The notes beneath the pieces were generated by a model, which had not been told where the DNA came from, did no database searches, and saw only the letters and a program-made list of their open reading frames with translations. DNA of 64,000 nucleotides from Pseudoxanthomonas sp. SE1 (GTDB lineage Bacteria; Pseudomonadota; Gammaproteobacteria; Xanthomonadales; Xanthomonadaceae), in NCBI RefSeq assembly GCF_029542205.1, contig NZ_CP113783.1:1417001-1481000 (forward strand). Direction: 5' to 3'. Shown here one piece after another: positions 41,116-48,659 of this stretch (its first letter is position 1; every line of letters starts with the position of its first letter). Made by a program: the position numbers and the translations under genes.

Positions 41116-43125
41116 CTACGGCTTCTTCTTTGCCGGCTTGGCCTTCGGTGCCGCTGCCTTCTTGGCCGCTTTCTTGGCGGGCGACTTCTTGGCAGGGGTC
41201 TTCTTCGCCGGTGTCTTTTTGGCGGCCGCCTTCTTCGCGGCCTTCTTGGGCTTGGCGGCGGGCTCGTCCTGCGCGTTGGTCTGCTCGAGCTTATTGCCGT
41301 ACGACGGGCCGCGCAGCAGCTTCGGCAGCCAGCCGGTGCCGGCCAGCAGCTTCGCGCCCAGCGCAGCGCGTTCGTCCTTCTTCAGGCCGAGCAGCGTGGC
41401 CGCTGCTTCCTCCCCCTTGGCCTCGGTGACCGCCTGGGTAAGCAGGTCGGCATGGATCCGGCCGGCGAAGTTGTCCACCTCAGGTGACCAGTGGTCGGCC
41501 ATGTTGAAGTCGGTCACCTGGTGGATCGCGTCGACGCCGTCGTGGCCGCGATCGCTGCCGGTCCCGCCGTCGAAGTGGGCGACCACCAGCGCGGCCTGCA
41601 GGTCGAGACGCCATGCATCGGTCTGCCGCAGCAGGAACGCGAGCGTGTCCTTGCGGGGAACCTGCTTGATGATCTGCAGGCGCTCCGCGATGGCGGCGCT
41701 GACGGCCTTGTGGATGTCGGCCTCGGTACGCGGGCCGCTGTTGCCGAACGACAGGTGCAGCCCGTTGTTGCCGTAGCTGTTGGGCCAGTGCGACATCAGC
41801 AGACGCTCCAGCAGCACGCAGTGCGCCAGGGTCGAATCCTTGGCCAGCTGCATCGCCGCGGCCGCACTCCGGTGTGCCGAGAGCGTTACGCGCATTGCCT
41901 CGGACAGTTCGGGCTTCTTCGCCGGCTTGGGAGCCCTCGGCTCTTCGCTCGGGGTGGCGCCTGCACTCGCTGTCCTCGGCGACGGGCGGAGTTTCGCCCA
42001 CTGGTATTCCAGGTTGCCGCCATCGCTCAGGTAGACGAGCACGCCGGACTCAGCCTTCACGTCGGCCGGATACGAGGCGATGCAGCGGGCGTCGATGACA
42101 TCGCGCTCCTCGTACAGACGATCCTGCTCGTCCTGCAGGTCGCGCTGGGCGTCCAGGTCCAGCTCGTCCACATCGATGTCGTCGATCGCATCCAGCCTGG
42201 CGGAGATCTCGGCGTGGCGCGCCTCGTCCTGCGGCGACGCGAACTGGTCGTCACCCTTGGCCGAATAGTGGCGCGCGTGGTCGCCGAACGCATGGCGCTC
42301 CTGGTGGCTCATGCTCACGCGGGCCTCGACCCATGCCCATCCGTCTGCACGCAGCTGCTCTGCAATCGCCTCGAGACGATCCAGGGCAAGGGAGTCCAGC
42401 AAGGGCAGGTCGAGCAGGTACACGTGCTCGGAGAACAGATCCGTTCGAACGCGGCCTCCTGCCTGCTCGTAGGCGTCCAGGCTGACGAACTGCGGCAGCG
42501 GGCTGTCGCTGCGCACCGACTCGCGCGTGATGAAGTCACGCAGGTGGGTGGGCGAGCGCTCGTACTCGCCGCGCGCCGTCTCCCACGCTTGGCGCTGCAG
42601 CTCGTGGTTGTCGGTGGTGGCCAGGGCTGTCAGCTGGTCGATGTTCATGCCGCCGGCGCGGTAGATCTCGAACAGGTCGGGGCGCACGTTGGCCAGGCGC
42701 AGGCGCTGCTCGATGTGGCGCGCTGTCTTGCCGAAGCGCACGGCGATCTCGCCGATCGCCTTGCCCTCGGTGACCAGCTGCTGGAAGGCGACGAACTCGT
42801 CGGCCGGGTGCATGGCTTGGCGCATCAGGTTGGCTGTCAGGCCCGCCTCGGTACCGCGCTCGGCTTCGACTACGTGGCACGGCACATTGCTGAGTGCATC
42901 AGTCAGGCGACCCTCGTTCTGCAGCAGCTGGAGCGCCTGCAGGCGGCGGCCGCCGTCCTCGACTTCGAACAGGCCGTCGTTGGCTGCGGTCACGACCAGG
43001 TTGTTGAGCACGCCCTCGGCCGCGATGCTGGCGGCCAGCTCGTCAACGGCGGTTGCGCCGGTCTTGCGCACGTTGCGGGGGGACAGGCGCAGCTGCGCCA
43101 GCGGAATGGTCTGGATGTTGGTCAT
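41116..43125 (-). CDS. ParB-like protein with histone H1-like C-terminal tail
   Basis: A 669-residue protein from ATG 43125, whose ATGA overlaps the reverse transcriptase stop. Residues 1-200 are a ParB/RepB nuclease-like and DNA-binding region: IPLAQLRLSPRNVRKTG, VEDGGRRLQALQLL, TANLMRQAMHPADEFVAFQQ, EIAVRFGKTARHIEQRLRLA. The middle is Asp/Glu-rich. The last 50 residues are Lys-Ala-Pro repeats (KKAAKKAAAKKTPAKKTPAK), like bacterial histone-like tails. It should bind DNA tightly. Coupling to the DGR reverse transcriptase is notable. Confidence 0.85.
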   Translation of the reverse strand: MTNIQTIPLAQLRLSPRNVRKTGATAVDELAASIAAEGVLNNLVVTAANDGLFEVEDGGRRLQALQLLQNEGRLTDALSNVPCHVVEAERGTEAGLTANLMRQAMHPADEFVAFQQLVTEGKAIGEIAVRFGKTARHIEQRLRLANVRPDLFEIYRAGGMNIDQLTALATTDNHELQRQAWETARGEYERSPTHLRDFITRESVRSDSPLPQFVSLDAYEQAGGRVRTDLFSEHVYLLDLPLLDSLALDRLEAIAEQLRADGWAWVEARVSMSHQERHAFGDHARHYSAKGDDQFASPQDEARHAEISARLDAIDDIDVDELDLDAQRDLQDEQDRLYEERDVIDARCIASYPADVKAESGVLVYLSDGGNLEYQWAKLRPSPRTASAGATPSEEPRAPKPAKKPELSEAMRVTLSAHRSAAAAMQLAKDSTLAHCVLLERLLMSHWPNSYGNNGLHLSFGNSGPRTEADIHKAVSAAIAERLQIIKQVPRKDTLAFLLRQTDAWRLDLQAALVVAHFDGGTGSDRGHDGVDAIHQVTDFNMADHWSPEVDNFAGRIHADLLTQAVTEAKGEEAAATLLGLKKDERAALGAKLLAGTGWLPKLLRGPSYGNKLEQTNAQDEPAAKPKKAAKKAAAKKTPAKKTPAKKSPAKKAAKKAAAPKAKPAKKKP

Positions 43126-44483
43126 GCGGTGCGGATCCTCAGAGTGATGCGCCTGGCAGACAGGCGGTGATGGAAGCGGCGCGGTGCCGCGGCGGTACGA
43201 AGCCAGGCGAAGCGTCGGCGGATGGCCGCGCGCAGGCGGTGGGTGTTGGCGTGCTGCAGGTGCCCGGCGTAGCTGGACACCACGCAGCGGATGCGGGCGA
43301 GATCGTTGGGAGTGGCGCGGATGCGGCCGCCGGCGACGTGGACGCCTTCCCACTCGGCCAGCGCCTTGCGCAGGTGCGCGATGACGCGCGGTCGCGCCAG
43401 CGTGTGCGTGGGGTAGATCACGTAGCCCAGGAAGTCCAGACCATCGGTCAGGCGGCGCAGGCGGATCTCCGGCTTGAGTGAGAGCCGCAGCTCGGTGGCG
43501 AGGAACTCCACGATCTGCGCCTGCCAGCGCTCCAACTGCTCACGGTCGTGGTGGAAGAGCACGAAGTCGTCGACGTAACGCAGGTAGCGCTTGGCCTTGA
43601 GCACGTGCTTGGCGAACTGGTCCAGTGCGTCCAGGTACACGTTGGCGAAGAACTGGGACGACAGATTGCCGATGGGCAGGCCGCAGCCCGGCCGCGCATT
43701 GGCGAGCCGCTTGTGGGGCGGCACCTGCGCCAGCTCGTCGGCTGTCGCACGCACCTGCACGCCCGCCTTGCCCGGGTCGTGGCGCAGCAACGCATGGGTC
43801 ACGCGCAGCGCTTGATCGGGCAGGCCGGCGCGCTGCAGGCGCGGCTTGAGCATGCGCCACAAGGTCGGGCGGTGGATGCTGTTGAAGAAGTTGTGGATGT
43901 CCAGCTGCAGGTAGTAGCCGCCGCCCTGGCCGCTGTGCACCTGCCGGGCGAAGGCCTGCGCCCGCCGCACCGCCGCGTGCGTGCCCTTGCCGCGCCGGTT
44001 GGCGAAGCTGTCATGGATGAAACGCGGTTCGTAGATCGCCTCCAACTCCGGCACCAGCCAGTGGTGCACGACGCGATCAGCGAAGTCCGGCGCGTGGATC
44101 TCGCGCGCCTTCGGGCGTGTGGCGATGAAGCAGGTGGATGGGCGTGGCGACCATGTGCCCGTGAGGATCTCGCGTTCGATCTGGAGCAGCCCGCCCATCC
44201 ACCGGTCATCGAAGCGCAGCTGGTTTTGGCTGGGCACCTTCTGCCGGCGTGCGCGCTTCCATGCGTAGTACAGCCCCTGCAGCAGCGAGGGCTTCCGTTC
44301 CCCTTGAAACTCACCGACGCGGCGCACGGCCAACGCGAACCCGTTGTTGTTGCGGTGGTTGTTGTTGACGTTGCCGTTGTTGAAGTTGACGTTCCACGCG
44401 GACGCCGAGGACCAGGCGGCCGCCTCCCCATACACTTGCGACCAGGCCACGCAGCTCGGATGTGGGTAGCGTGGCTTCGTCAT
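43122..44483 (-). CDS. Diversity-generating retroelement reverse transcriptase
   Basis: A 453-residue protein from ATG 44483, overlapping the avd stop as ATGA. The RT core starts near residue 66 (SLLQGLYYAWKRARRQK). Catalytic blocks are YYLQLDIHNFFNSI, then CGLPIGNLSSQFFANVYLDA carrying the DGR-specific IGxxxSQ motif, then LRYVDDFVLFHH with the YVDD box, and LDFLGYVIYP. DGR reverse transcriptases copy the TR RNA with errors at adenines and feed the cDNA into VR. Residues about 22-58 are encoded by the template repeat itself, so the first 60 residues may be incidental or the true start may be internal. Confidence 0.95.
   Translation of the reverse strand: MTKPRYPHPSCVAWSQVYGEAAAWSSASAWNVNFNNGNVNNNHRNNNGFALAVRRVGEFQGERKPSLLQGLYYAWKRARRQKVPSQNQLRFDDRWMGGLLQIEREILTGTWSPRPSTCFIATRPKAREIHAPDFADRVVHHWLVPELEAIYEPRFIHDSFANRRGKGTHAAVRRAQAFARQVHSGQGGGYYLQLDIHNFFNSIHRPTLWRMLKPRLQRAGLPDQALRVTHALLRHDPGKAGVQVRATADELAQVPPHKRLANARPGCGLPIGNLSSQFFANVYLDALDQFAKHVLKAKRYLRYVDDFVLFHHDREQLERWQAQIVEFLATELRLSLKPEIRLRRLTDGLDFLGYVIYPTHTLARPRVIAHLRKALAEWEGVHVAGGRIRATPNDLARIRCVVSSYAGHLQHANTHRLRAAIRRRFAWLRTAAAPRRFHHRLSARRITLRIRTA
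44313..44420 (-). repeat. DGR template repeat (TR)
   Basis: A 108-bp copy of the 3' ends of the three target genes, inside the 5' part of the RT frame. The central 54 bp is 11 AAC codons and one CAC, with only GTC, TTC, GGC and CGC between, giving 23 adenines. The flanks are identical to VR, including 30 bp of GGGTTCGCG...GTCGGT. The TR continues GAG where all VRs have CAG, the kind of mismatch that separates IMH* from IMH. AAC-type codons cannot mutate to stop codons at the adenines. Confidence 0.95.
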
Positions 44484-44920
44484 CGATTGGCCCCCGCAGA
44501 GGCGGTATGGGTACTCAGTTTCTGGCCACGCTGCGGGGCGGCACGACAGCCGCCCGCATTCTGGGCTTGAGGGGAAGGCTGGCGGTTCCACCCGCCGACC
44601 TGCGCGCCGAGCTCTTCAGCCTGGCGTGCGAGGTGCTCGAAGTGACGGAAGCTGCGGAAGGCCTTGATCAGCTTGGCCGTCTGCATGTGCTGCTTGAGCT
44701 CGTCGACGGCCCACACCAGCTGACCGACCCACCGGCGGCGGTGCGCCTGGTCGCGCCATGCGCGCGAGGCCAGCTGCACCACGGTGCTGGCGGCGCGGCG
44801 CAGGTCACTGCCGATCTGGTACTTGTGGTAGCGATCGAAGCCGCGCACGAACTGCTCGATGTCCACGAGCAGGCGCTGTGCGGCCTTGATGATCGGCGGC
44901 GGCTGGTAGCGGGACGTCAT
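44480..44920 (-). CDS. avd: Avd, DGR accessory variability determinant
   Basis: A 146-residue protein. The first 105 residues form the Avd four-helix bundle: IIKAAQRLLVDIEQFVRGFD, HKYQIGSDLRRAASTVVQLA, WVGQLVWAVDELKQHMQTAK, FRSFRHFEHLARQAEELG. It is basic, as needed to bind RT and the TR RNA. The last 40 residues are Gln/Pro/Ala-rich and probably disordered; their codons would lie in the 5' part of the TR-containing RNA. The order avd, TR, RT is the same as in the Bordetella phage system. Confidence 0.9.
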   Translation of the reverse strand: MTSRYQPPPIIKAAQRLLVDIEQFVRGFDRYHKYQIGSDLRRAASTVVQLASRAWRDQAHRRRWVGQLVWAVDELKQHMQTAKLIKAFRSFRHFEHLARQAEELGAQVGGWNRQPSPQAQNAGGCRAAPQRGQKLSTHTASAGANR

Positions 44921-44956
44921 CGGTCAGATCAGGTCAAAGGGGCCAATTACTGACCG
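44921..44956. repeat. Inverted repeat at the end of VR1
   Basis: CGGTCAG (44921-44927) and CTGACCG (44950-44956) flank the stop codon region, with a 22-bp loop containing TTGGCCCCTTTG. A matching pair exists at VR3. DGR targets in other phages need a hairpin just past the VR; this may be its counterpart, although the loop is longer than usual. Confidence 0.5.
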
Positions 44957-45372
44957 ACGCGGCGCACGGCCAACGCGAACCCGCCGTTGCTGCGGAGGTA
45001 GGCGTTGACGCCGCCGAGGCTGAAGCTGACGCTCCACGCGGACGCCGAGGACCAGGCGGCGGGCGTCTTGCTCCAGTACCAGTCGTTCTGGATGTCGCGG
45101 AAGAACACGGTGTCGATGGCCGGGTTGTAGCGCTCGCGGTCGACCAGCAGCTGCAGCTCGTCGATGGTCGGGAGATCCCAATCGGTGGCGCCGAGCAGGT
45201 CCAGCGCCACGGCCTGCGCTTGCAGAGACTCCTGGTCGGCCTCTTCCTCGTTGATCTGTGTGGCGGTGAAGATCAGGCCGTGCTCGGGCAACTTCACGGC
45301 GACCCAGTCGGTCGCGTCGGCGGGCAGTTCCTGGCCATCGGCGGCCAGCTTGATGAGGGTGGGCTTTTTCAT
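44947..45372 (-). CDS. DGR target protein 1 (DUF1566, C-type-lectin-like)
   Basis: A 141-residue protein from ATG 45372 with AGGAG 8 bases upstream. It has a DUF1566/formylglycine-enzyme-like C-lectin fold: LIFTATQINEEEADQES, TDWDLPTIDELQLLVDRERY, NPAIDTVFFRDIQNDWYWSK. It then ends in the variable segment AWSVSFSLGGVNAYLRSNGG and FALAVRRVGQ. The varied residues should lie on the exposed ligand face. No signal peptide is visible. It differs from TR at 14 bases in the variable codons, all at adenines. Confidence 0.93.
   Translation of the reverse strand: MKKPTLIKLAADGQELPADATDWVAVKLPEHGLIFTATQINEEEADQESLQAQAVALDLLGATDWDLPTIDELQLLVDRERYNPAIDTVFFRDIQNDWYWSKTPAAWSSASAWSVSFSLGGVNAYLRSNGGFALAVRRVGQ
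44953..45060 (-). repeat. DGR variable repeat VR1
   Basis: The 3' end of target gene 1, aligned without gaps to TR over 108 bp. In the 12 variable codons 14 bases differ, each at a TR adenine (for example AAC to AGC, CTC, GGC, GCC and TAC, and CAC to CTC). Flanks are identical. Confidence 0.95.
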
Positions 45373-45408
45373 GGTGTGTGCTCCTGGATGGAAGGGCAAA
45401 GGGGCCAA

Positions 45409-46017
45409 CTACTGACCGACGCGGCGCACGGCCAACGCGAACCCGAGGTCGTAGCGGTGGAGGTTGTTGATGCGGCCGAGGCTGAAGTCGACGCCCCACG
45501 CGGACGCCGAGGACCAGGCGCAAGGCGTGCTGGTCCAGTGCCAGCGCGGCTTCACGCGCGGGAAGAGGTTGGTGTCGATGGCGGGCTCGTGGCGCGCGTC
45601 GTCGACCAGGCTGGCCAGCTGTGCGCGCGTGGGCAGGAACCAGTCCTCGTAGCCCAGCAGCGTGTATTCCCTTGCCAGCTCGACGCACTTGTCATGCGAC
45701 ATGCCACTGTCTTCGTCGTTCGGATCGCCCAACGACTCGACGGACCACATCAGGCCCGCATGGTGATCGATCACCGCGACATGGGTGTCACGCGGATCCT
45801 CGGCGGATACTTCTGTGCCGTCGGCGAGGACCTTGCTGAAGCGCGCGGCGGTGGCCTGCGCCTTGGCTTGGGTCACCGCCTCGTTTACGAGTTCAGCGAC
45901 GGCGTTGCGGTCGACGTTCACCTCCAGCGGAGCCACGACCGGGCGGGCGGAGTTGGCTTCGGGCTGCGGGTACAGGTTGAGCGTCACGTGCTCGGTGTGG
46001 ATGGTGATGTTGTCCAT
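45409..46017 (-). CDS. DGR target protein 2 (DUF1566, C-type-lectin-like)
   Basis: A 202-residue protein from ATG 46017. An extra N-terminal region of about 90 residues (IHTEHVTLNLYPQPEANS, AELVNEAVTQAKAQATAARF) precedes the DUF1566 domain: THVAVIDHHAGLMWSVESLG, EDWFLPTRAQLASLVDDARH, PAIDTNLFPRVKPRWHWTST. The variable end reads AWGVDFSLGRINNLHRYDLG. It differs from TR at 15 bases, 14 of them adenines. The N-terminal helix may serve to attach it to another structure. It ends 36 bp before the target 1 start. Confidence 0.93.
   Translation of the reverse strand: MDNITIHTEHVTLNLYPQPEANSARPVVAPLEVNVDRNAVAELVNEAVTQAKAQATAARFSKVLADGTEVSAEDPRDTHVAVIDHHAGLMWSVESLGDPNDEDSGMSHDKCVELAREYTLLGYEDWFLPTRAQLASLVDDARHEPAIDTNLFPRVKPRWHWTSTPCAWSSASAWGVDFSLGRINNLHRYDLGFALAVRRVGQ
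45415..45520 (-). repeat. DGR variable repeat VR2
   Basis: The 3' end of target gene 2. Fourteen adenine positions changed relative to TR, plus one G to A change (GTC to ATC, Val to Ile) that is not adenine-directed and may be ordinary mutation. It lacks the CGGTCAG/CTGACCG pair seen at VR1 and VR3 but keeps the following GGCCCCTTTG. Confidence 0.94.
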
Positions 46018-46027
46018 GGCGTGATCC

Positions 46028-46255
46028 TCAGTGGCGCCGGTCGGTCGGCGTGATGGCGTGCTGGGGCATGGCGCGGTCAGGGATCGGCTTGCCCTGGTCG
46101 GCGAGCTGCGTCTCCAGCGCCTCGATGTACTGCTGGTCGGCACGCCACTGCTTTTCAAGGCGCTCGAAGTGGTTGGCGTCGATGGGCAGGCCTTTGCCTT
46201 CGGCGGCGTTCGCAAGCGCACCGAGGGCGTCGGGTCCGGTCAGTTCTTTGGGCAT
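46028..46255 (-). CDS. Hypothetical protein in the DGR operon
   Basis: A 75-residue protein (MPKELTGPDALGALANAAEG) with a helical core (FERLEKQWRADQQYIEALET). It ends 10 bp before target gene 2 and overlaps the gene upstream by 16 bp. It may be co-expressed with the target protein. No family is recognised. Confidence 0.6.
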   Translation of the reverse strand: MPKELTGPDALGALANAAEGKGLPIDANHFERLEKQWRADQQYIEALETQLADQGKPIPDRAMPQHAITPTDRRH

Positions 46256-46428
46256 TCGGGTTCTCCAGGCGGTGGTTGGTCCTTCGCCAGGTGCAGCTGG
46301 ATGCGTTCCAGCAGCAGGCGAGGGCAGTGGTGGTCGGGTAGGTCGTGGAAGACGCGCTCGGCGTCTCGCAGCAGCTGGTTGGCACGCCTCAGTTGCTTGC
46401 CCAGGCGCGGGGCGGACGGCGCGGTCAT
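46240..46428 (-). CDS. Small helical hypothetical protein
   Basis: A 62-residue protein from ATG 46428 (MTAPSAPRLGKQLRRANQLL). It is basic and helical. An ATGA overlap with the upstream gene supports coupled translation. The function is unknown. Confidence 0.55.
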   Translation of the reverse strand: MTAPSAPRLGKQLRRANQLLRDAERVFHDLPDHHCPRLLLERIQLHLAKDQPPPGEPECPKN

Positions 46429-46649
46429 TCCTCTTCGTCTGACAGCCGCCGTCGCTTGCGTTCGCGGTTCTGCCGCTTGATCAGCAGCAACTTGGCGCGC
46501 TCGATGGCCTTCATCGATTTGCCCTCGCGGATGGGCGTGTTGCCGAGCACCTCGATGGTGTTGCCCTTCTTCTTGAGAAAGCGCTGTAGATCGCCGGCGA
46601 TCGCGTCGCTCTCGGCCTGTTTCTGGCGGCTGCGGGGCGGCAGGATCAC
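46425..46649 (-). CDS. Small basic hypothetical protein
   Basis: A 74-residue protein. GTG 46649 is preferred because GGGAGG lies 5 bases upstream and it overlaps the preceding TGA as GTGA; an ATG at 46664 is possible. The sequence includes DLQRFLKKKGNTIEVLGNTP and a very basic end (AKLLLIKRQNRERKRRRL). It may bind nucleic acid. Confidence 0.55.
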   Translation of the reverse strand: MILPPRSRQKQAESDAIAGDLQRFLKKKGNTIEVLGNTPIREGKSMKAIERAKLLLIKRQNRERKRRRLSDEEE

Positions 46650-46894
46650 GGCCGCCTCCCGCATAAGTGTCGACCCGTGGCATCTAGCCGTGGTGTGATG
46701 CCGCCCATTGCGGTCGAGAGGTATTGGCAACCCGTTGCCTGATCGACGTGCAGCCCAAGTCCGGATCGCTCGCGTGCGTCATGGTTGTCGGTTTCGTCGA
46801 AGCCGATTCGCAACCACGAAAACAGCGCGCTGAGCAGGAAGTAGACAGCTACGCACCAGAAGAGGTCGCGCTTGAGCTCCTGATACGCGCTCAC
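46646..46894 (-). CDS. Small membrane protein in the DGR operon
   Basis: An 82-residue protein starting at GTG 46894, overlapping the upstream TGA (GTGA). One transmembrane helix lies at about residues 12-29 (FWCVAVYFLLSALFSWL), followed by a soluble tail. The function is unknown. Confidence 0.58.
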   Translation of the reverse strand: MSAYQELKRDLFWCVAVYFLLSALFSWLRIGFDETDNHDARERSGLGLHVDQATGCQYLSTAMGGITPRLDATGRHLCGRRP

Positions 46895-47451
46895 GGTGAC
46901 ACCTCGCTTGCGCTTCGCTGGGGGCACTCCGGGTACGCGCACGGCGCCCCGTCGCTCTGCGTGCAGCCCGGGTGAGAACAGGCGCCGCGGTCGAGGAGGT
47001 CGATGACACTGAGTCCACCGCAGATGTCGAGCAGCATCATCGCCATGTTGGCCACGTCAGCGGCGTACTCGCGAATGCCGGGACCGTTGTCGTCACGGAC
47101 AGCCTTCTGGAGCTTGGCCAAGTGGTAGTAGATTTCGAGAAGCGCGAACTCGGGAGACATCGTCAGCCACCCTTGGCGGTCGCCTTTCCCCGCGTTCGCA
47201 TGCAGCTCGCTCTCCATGGCTCGGAGGAAGGGTCGAAGCACATCGGCGTACTTTCCTGTCAGCGGTCCCGGGGTCGCGGTGGCAACCAGTGCGCGCAGCT
47301 CGACGCCACGCAGGCGCATGAAGTCCAAGAGCTCAACGCCGAACTGCGTGGCGGCCTGCTCGTCGTACTGCTCCTTCTGAAACAACAAGCGGCCCTGGGC
47401 TGCGAGCAGGTGATCCAACTGCTGAAGGATTTCGCTGGCACCGGCGATCAC
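46891..47451 (-). CDS. Hypothetical phage protein with C-terminal cysteines
   Basis: A 186-residue helical protein (MIAGASEILQQLDHLLAAQG). The central REYAADVANMAMMLLDICGG resembles a motif seen in many phage early proteins of unknown function. The C-terminus has four Cys (ACSHPGCTQSDGAPCAYPEC) that could bind zinc. It overlaps both neighbours by four bases. Confidence 0.68.
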   Translation of the reverse strand: MIAGASEILQQLDHLLAAQGRLLFQKEQYDEQAATQFGVELLDFMRLRGVELRALVATATPGPLTGKYADVLRPFLRAMESELHANAGKGDRQGWLTMSPEFALLEIYYHLAKLQKAVRDDNGPGIREYAADVANMAMMLLDICGGLSVIDLLDRGACSHPGCTQSDGAPCAYPECPQRSASEVSP

Positions 47452-47729
47452 TTCGCACCCGCCTGTTCCAGCTCCTGCGCACTCCGCACGCCGGCCTCGG
47501 TCAGCGTGATGCGAGTGGGAAATTCGGGTTCGTCGAACGTGACCAGGCCGGCATCGAGCAGGCGGTTGACCGTGCGGCGGGTGAAGGCTTGGAACAGCTT
47601 GGGGCCGCTGTGGCGCACGGTGGACGTGCCCAGGGCGACGTAGCCGCCGCAGGCGCGCTGCAGCGTGTGGCTGGGGGTGGCGATGGCTGCGAGCAGGGCG
47701 TCGCGCATCTTGGGCTGCAACTCGGGCAT
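47448..47729 (-). CDS. Small winged-helix-like protein
   Basis: A 93-residue protein (MPELQPKMRDALLAAIATPS). The sequence FTRRTVNRLLDAGLVTFDEP followed by RITLTEAGVRSAQELE has the form of a winged helix-turn-helix. A DNA-binding role is possible. It lies in the leftward operon with a 4-bp overlap. Confidence 0.62.
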   Translation of the reverse strand: MPELQPKMRDALLAAIATPSHTLQRACGGYVALGTSTVRHSGPKLFQAFTRRTVNRLLDAGLVTFDEPEFPTRITLTEAGVRSAQELEQAGAK

Positions 47730-47730
47730 G

Positions 47731-47898
47731 TCAGCTCCAGCGGCCGCCGGCGGCGGCCAGGGTGAGGACGATCAGGGTGGCCAGCAGCAGCCACCCGATG
47801 ACGCCGGCCGCGCGCAGGCGCATGCGGGTGGGCGGGGTGAAGTCGGGCGTGGTGTGCTGGATGCTCTCCAGCGCGCCCAGGAACGGCGTGCGCTTCAT
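47731..47898 (-). CDS. Small membrane protein
   Basis: A 55-residue protein (MKRTPFLGALESIQHTTPDF) with one hydrophobic helix (VIGWLLLATLIVLTLAAAG, about residues 33-51). Its ATG overlaps the upstream stop (47895-47898), and its stop lies one base from the next gene. Spacing supports its being real. Confidence 0.55.
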   Translation of the reverse strand: MKRTPFLGALESIQHTTPDFTPPTRMRLRAAGVIGWLLLATLIVLTLAAAGGRWS

Positions 47899-48194
47899 GC
47901 GACACCTGCCTGCAGGGCGGCGTGCACATCCTGAATCTCGGCGTCGCAGGCTTCGCGCACGCTCAGCCAGAGGCGCTTGCGGTCTTCGTCGCGCACCAGA
48001 CGCAGCCGCTTGAGGTTGTCGAGCGATGCCTGGTGGGCGATGGCGACGGCATCGGCTCGCTGCTGCAGGGTGATGCTGTGGTCGGCGGCGCGGGCCTCGG
48101 CGTCGGCCAGCTCGCGCTCGTGGCGGCGGGTGACCAGCACGACGAGCAAGATGTGCAGCGCGACGACGGTCGCGGCAAGGATGACGGTGGTCAT
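47895..48194 (-). CDS. Membrane-anchored coiled-coil protein (Rz-like topology)
   Basis: A 99-residue protein from ATG 48194. An N-terminal helix (TVILAATVVALHILLVVLV) is followed by a long charged coiled coil (RRHERELADAEARAADHSIT, RADAVAIAHQASLDNLKRL). The topology resembles an Rz spanin, but the gene lies in an early operon, so the function stays open. Confidence 0.58.
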   Translation of the reverse strand: MTTVILAATVVALHILLVVLVTRRHERELADAEARAADHSITLQQRADAVAIAHQASLDNLKRLRLVRDEDRKRLWLSVREACDAEIQDVHAALQAGVA

Positions 48195-48385
48195 GCGTGG
48201 CTCCTGGGTGCGAGGGCCCACCAACTGCTGGGCTCGATGTCGCGGTTGCCTTTGACGATGCGCACGCCGATGCAGGCCGAGCACGGGTGGTGGTCGCAGG
48301 CGCTGTGGTCCTGCAGGTGCAAGTAGGGCGGCAGCGTGGCGTTGGCCACGTCGCGGCGGCGGTCGAAGGCGGGGGCTTCGTTCAT
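48191..48385 (-). CDS. Small Cys/His-rich protein
   Basis: A 64-residue protein from ATG 48385 (MNEAPAFDRRRDVANATLPP). The stretch HSACDHHPCSACIGVRIVKG has three Cys and three His that could bind a metal. ATGA overlaps occur at both ends. The function is unknown. Confidence 0.55.
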   Translation of the reverse strand: MNEAPAFDRRRDVANATLPPYLHLQDHSACDHHPCSACIGVRIVKGNRDIEPSSWWALAPRSHA

Positions 48386-48468
48386 GCACGCGGCCTCCGG
48401 GTGAGGCGCGCCTCGGCGATCAGCAGGCCGATCACCAAGAGCATGCAGAGCAGCGTGGCCGGACTCAT
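48382..48468 (-). CDS. Very small membrane peptide
   Basis: A 28-residue frame (MSPATLLCMLLVIGLLIAEA) that is a single hydrophobic helix with a basic end (RLTRRPRA). It overlaps both neighbours by ATGA, the same joint as the rest of this operon, which is the main reason to accept it. Confidence 0.4.
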   Translation of the reverse strand: MSPATLLCMLLVIGLLIAEARLTRRPRA

Positions 48469-48659
48469 GCGCGCCTCGTCTTGCCGGCGCGGATCGCGAC
48501 ATCGCAGGCTTCGTCGTAGGCTTGTGCGAACGTGACCTCGCCGCGAGCGACGCGGCAGGGTTGCGCCGCGTCATCTACGCAACCGCCCGTGTTGGCGGCG
48601 TGGGACGTCACGTAGAGCGGGCACGCAGGCACGCCCGGGCATTCCGTCGACACGATCAC
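48465..48659 (-). CDS. Small Cys-containing protein
   Basis: A 64-residue protein (MIVSTECPGVPACPLYVTSH) with four Cys in the first 35 residues (ECPGVPAC, GGCVDDAAQPC) and a helical end (TFAQAYDEACDVAIRAGK). It could bind zinc. No family is recognised. Confidence 0.52.
   Translation of the reverse strand: MIVSTECPGVPACPLYVTSHAANTGGCVDDAAQPCRVARGEVTFAQAYDEACDVAIRAGKTRRA

Noticed and set aside
41110..41270. Lys/Ala/Pro codon repeats as a CRISPR-like or tandem DNA array
   Set aside because: The repeats are irregular and explained by the histone-like C-terminal tail of the ParB-like protein. No CRISPR array or cas gene was seen in the window.
43122..44483. Reverse transcriptase as a group II intron or retron
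   Set aside because: There is no maturase or endonuclease domain and no msr/msd-like structure. The IGxxxSQ motif, Avd and the TR/VR set identify a DGR.
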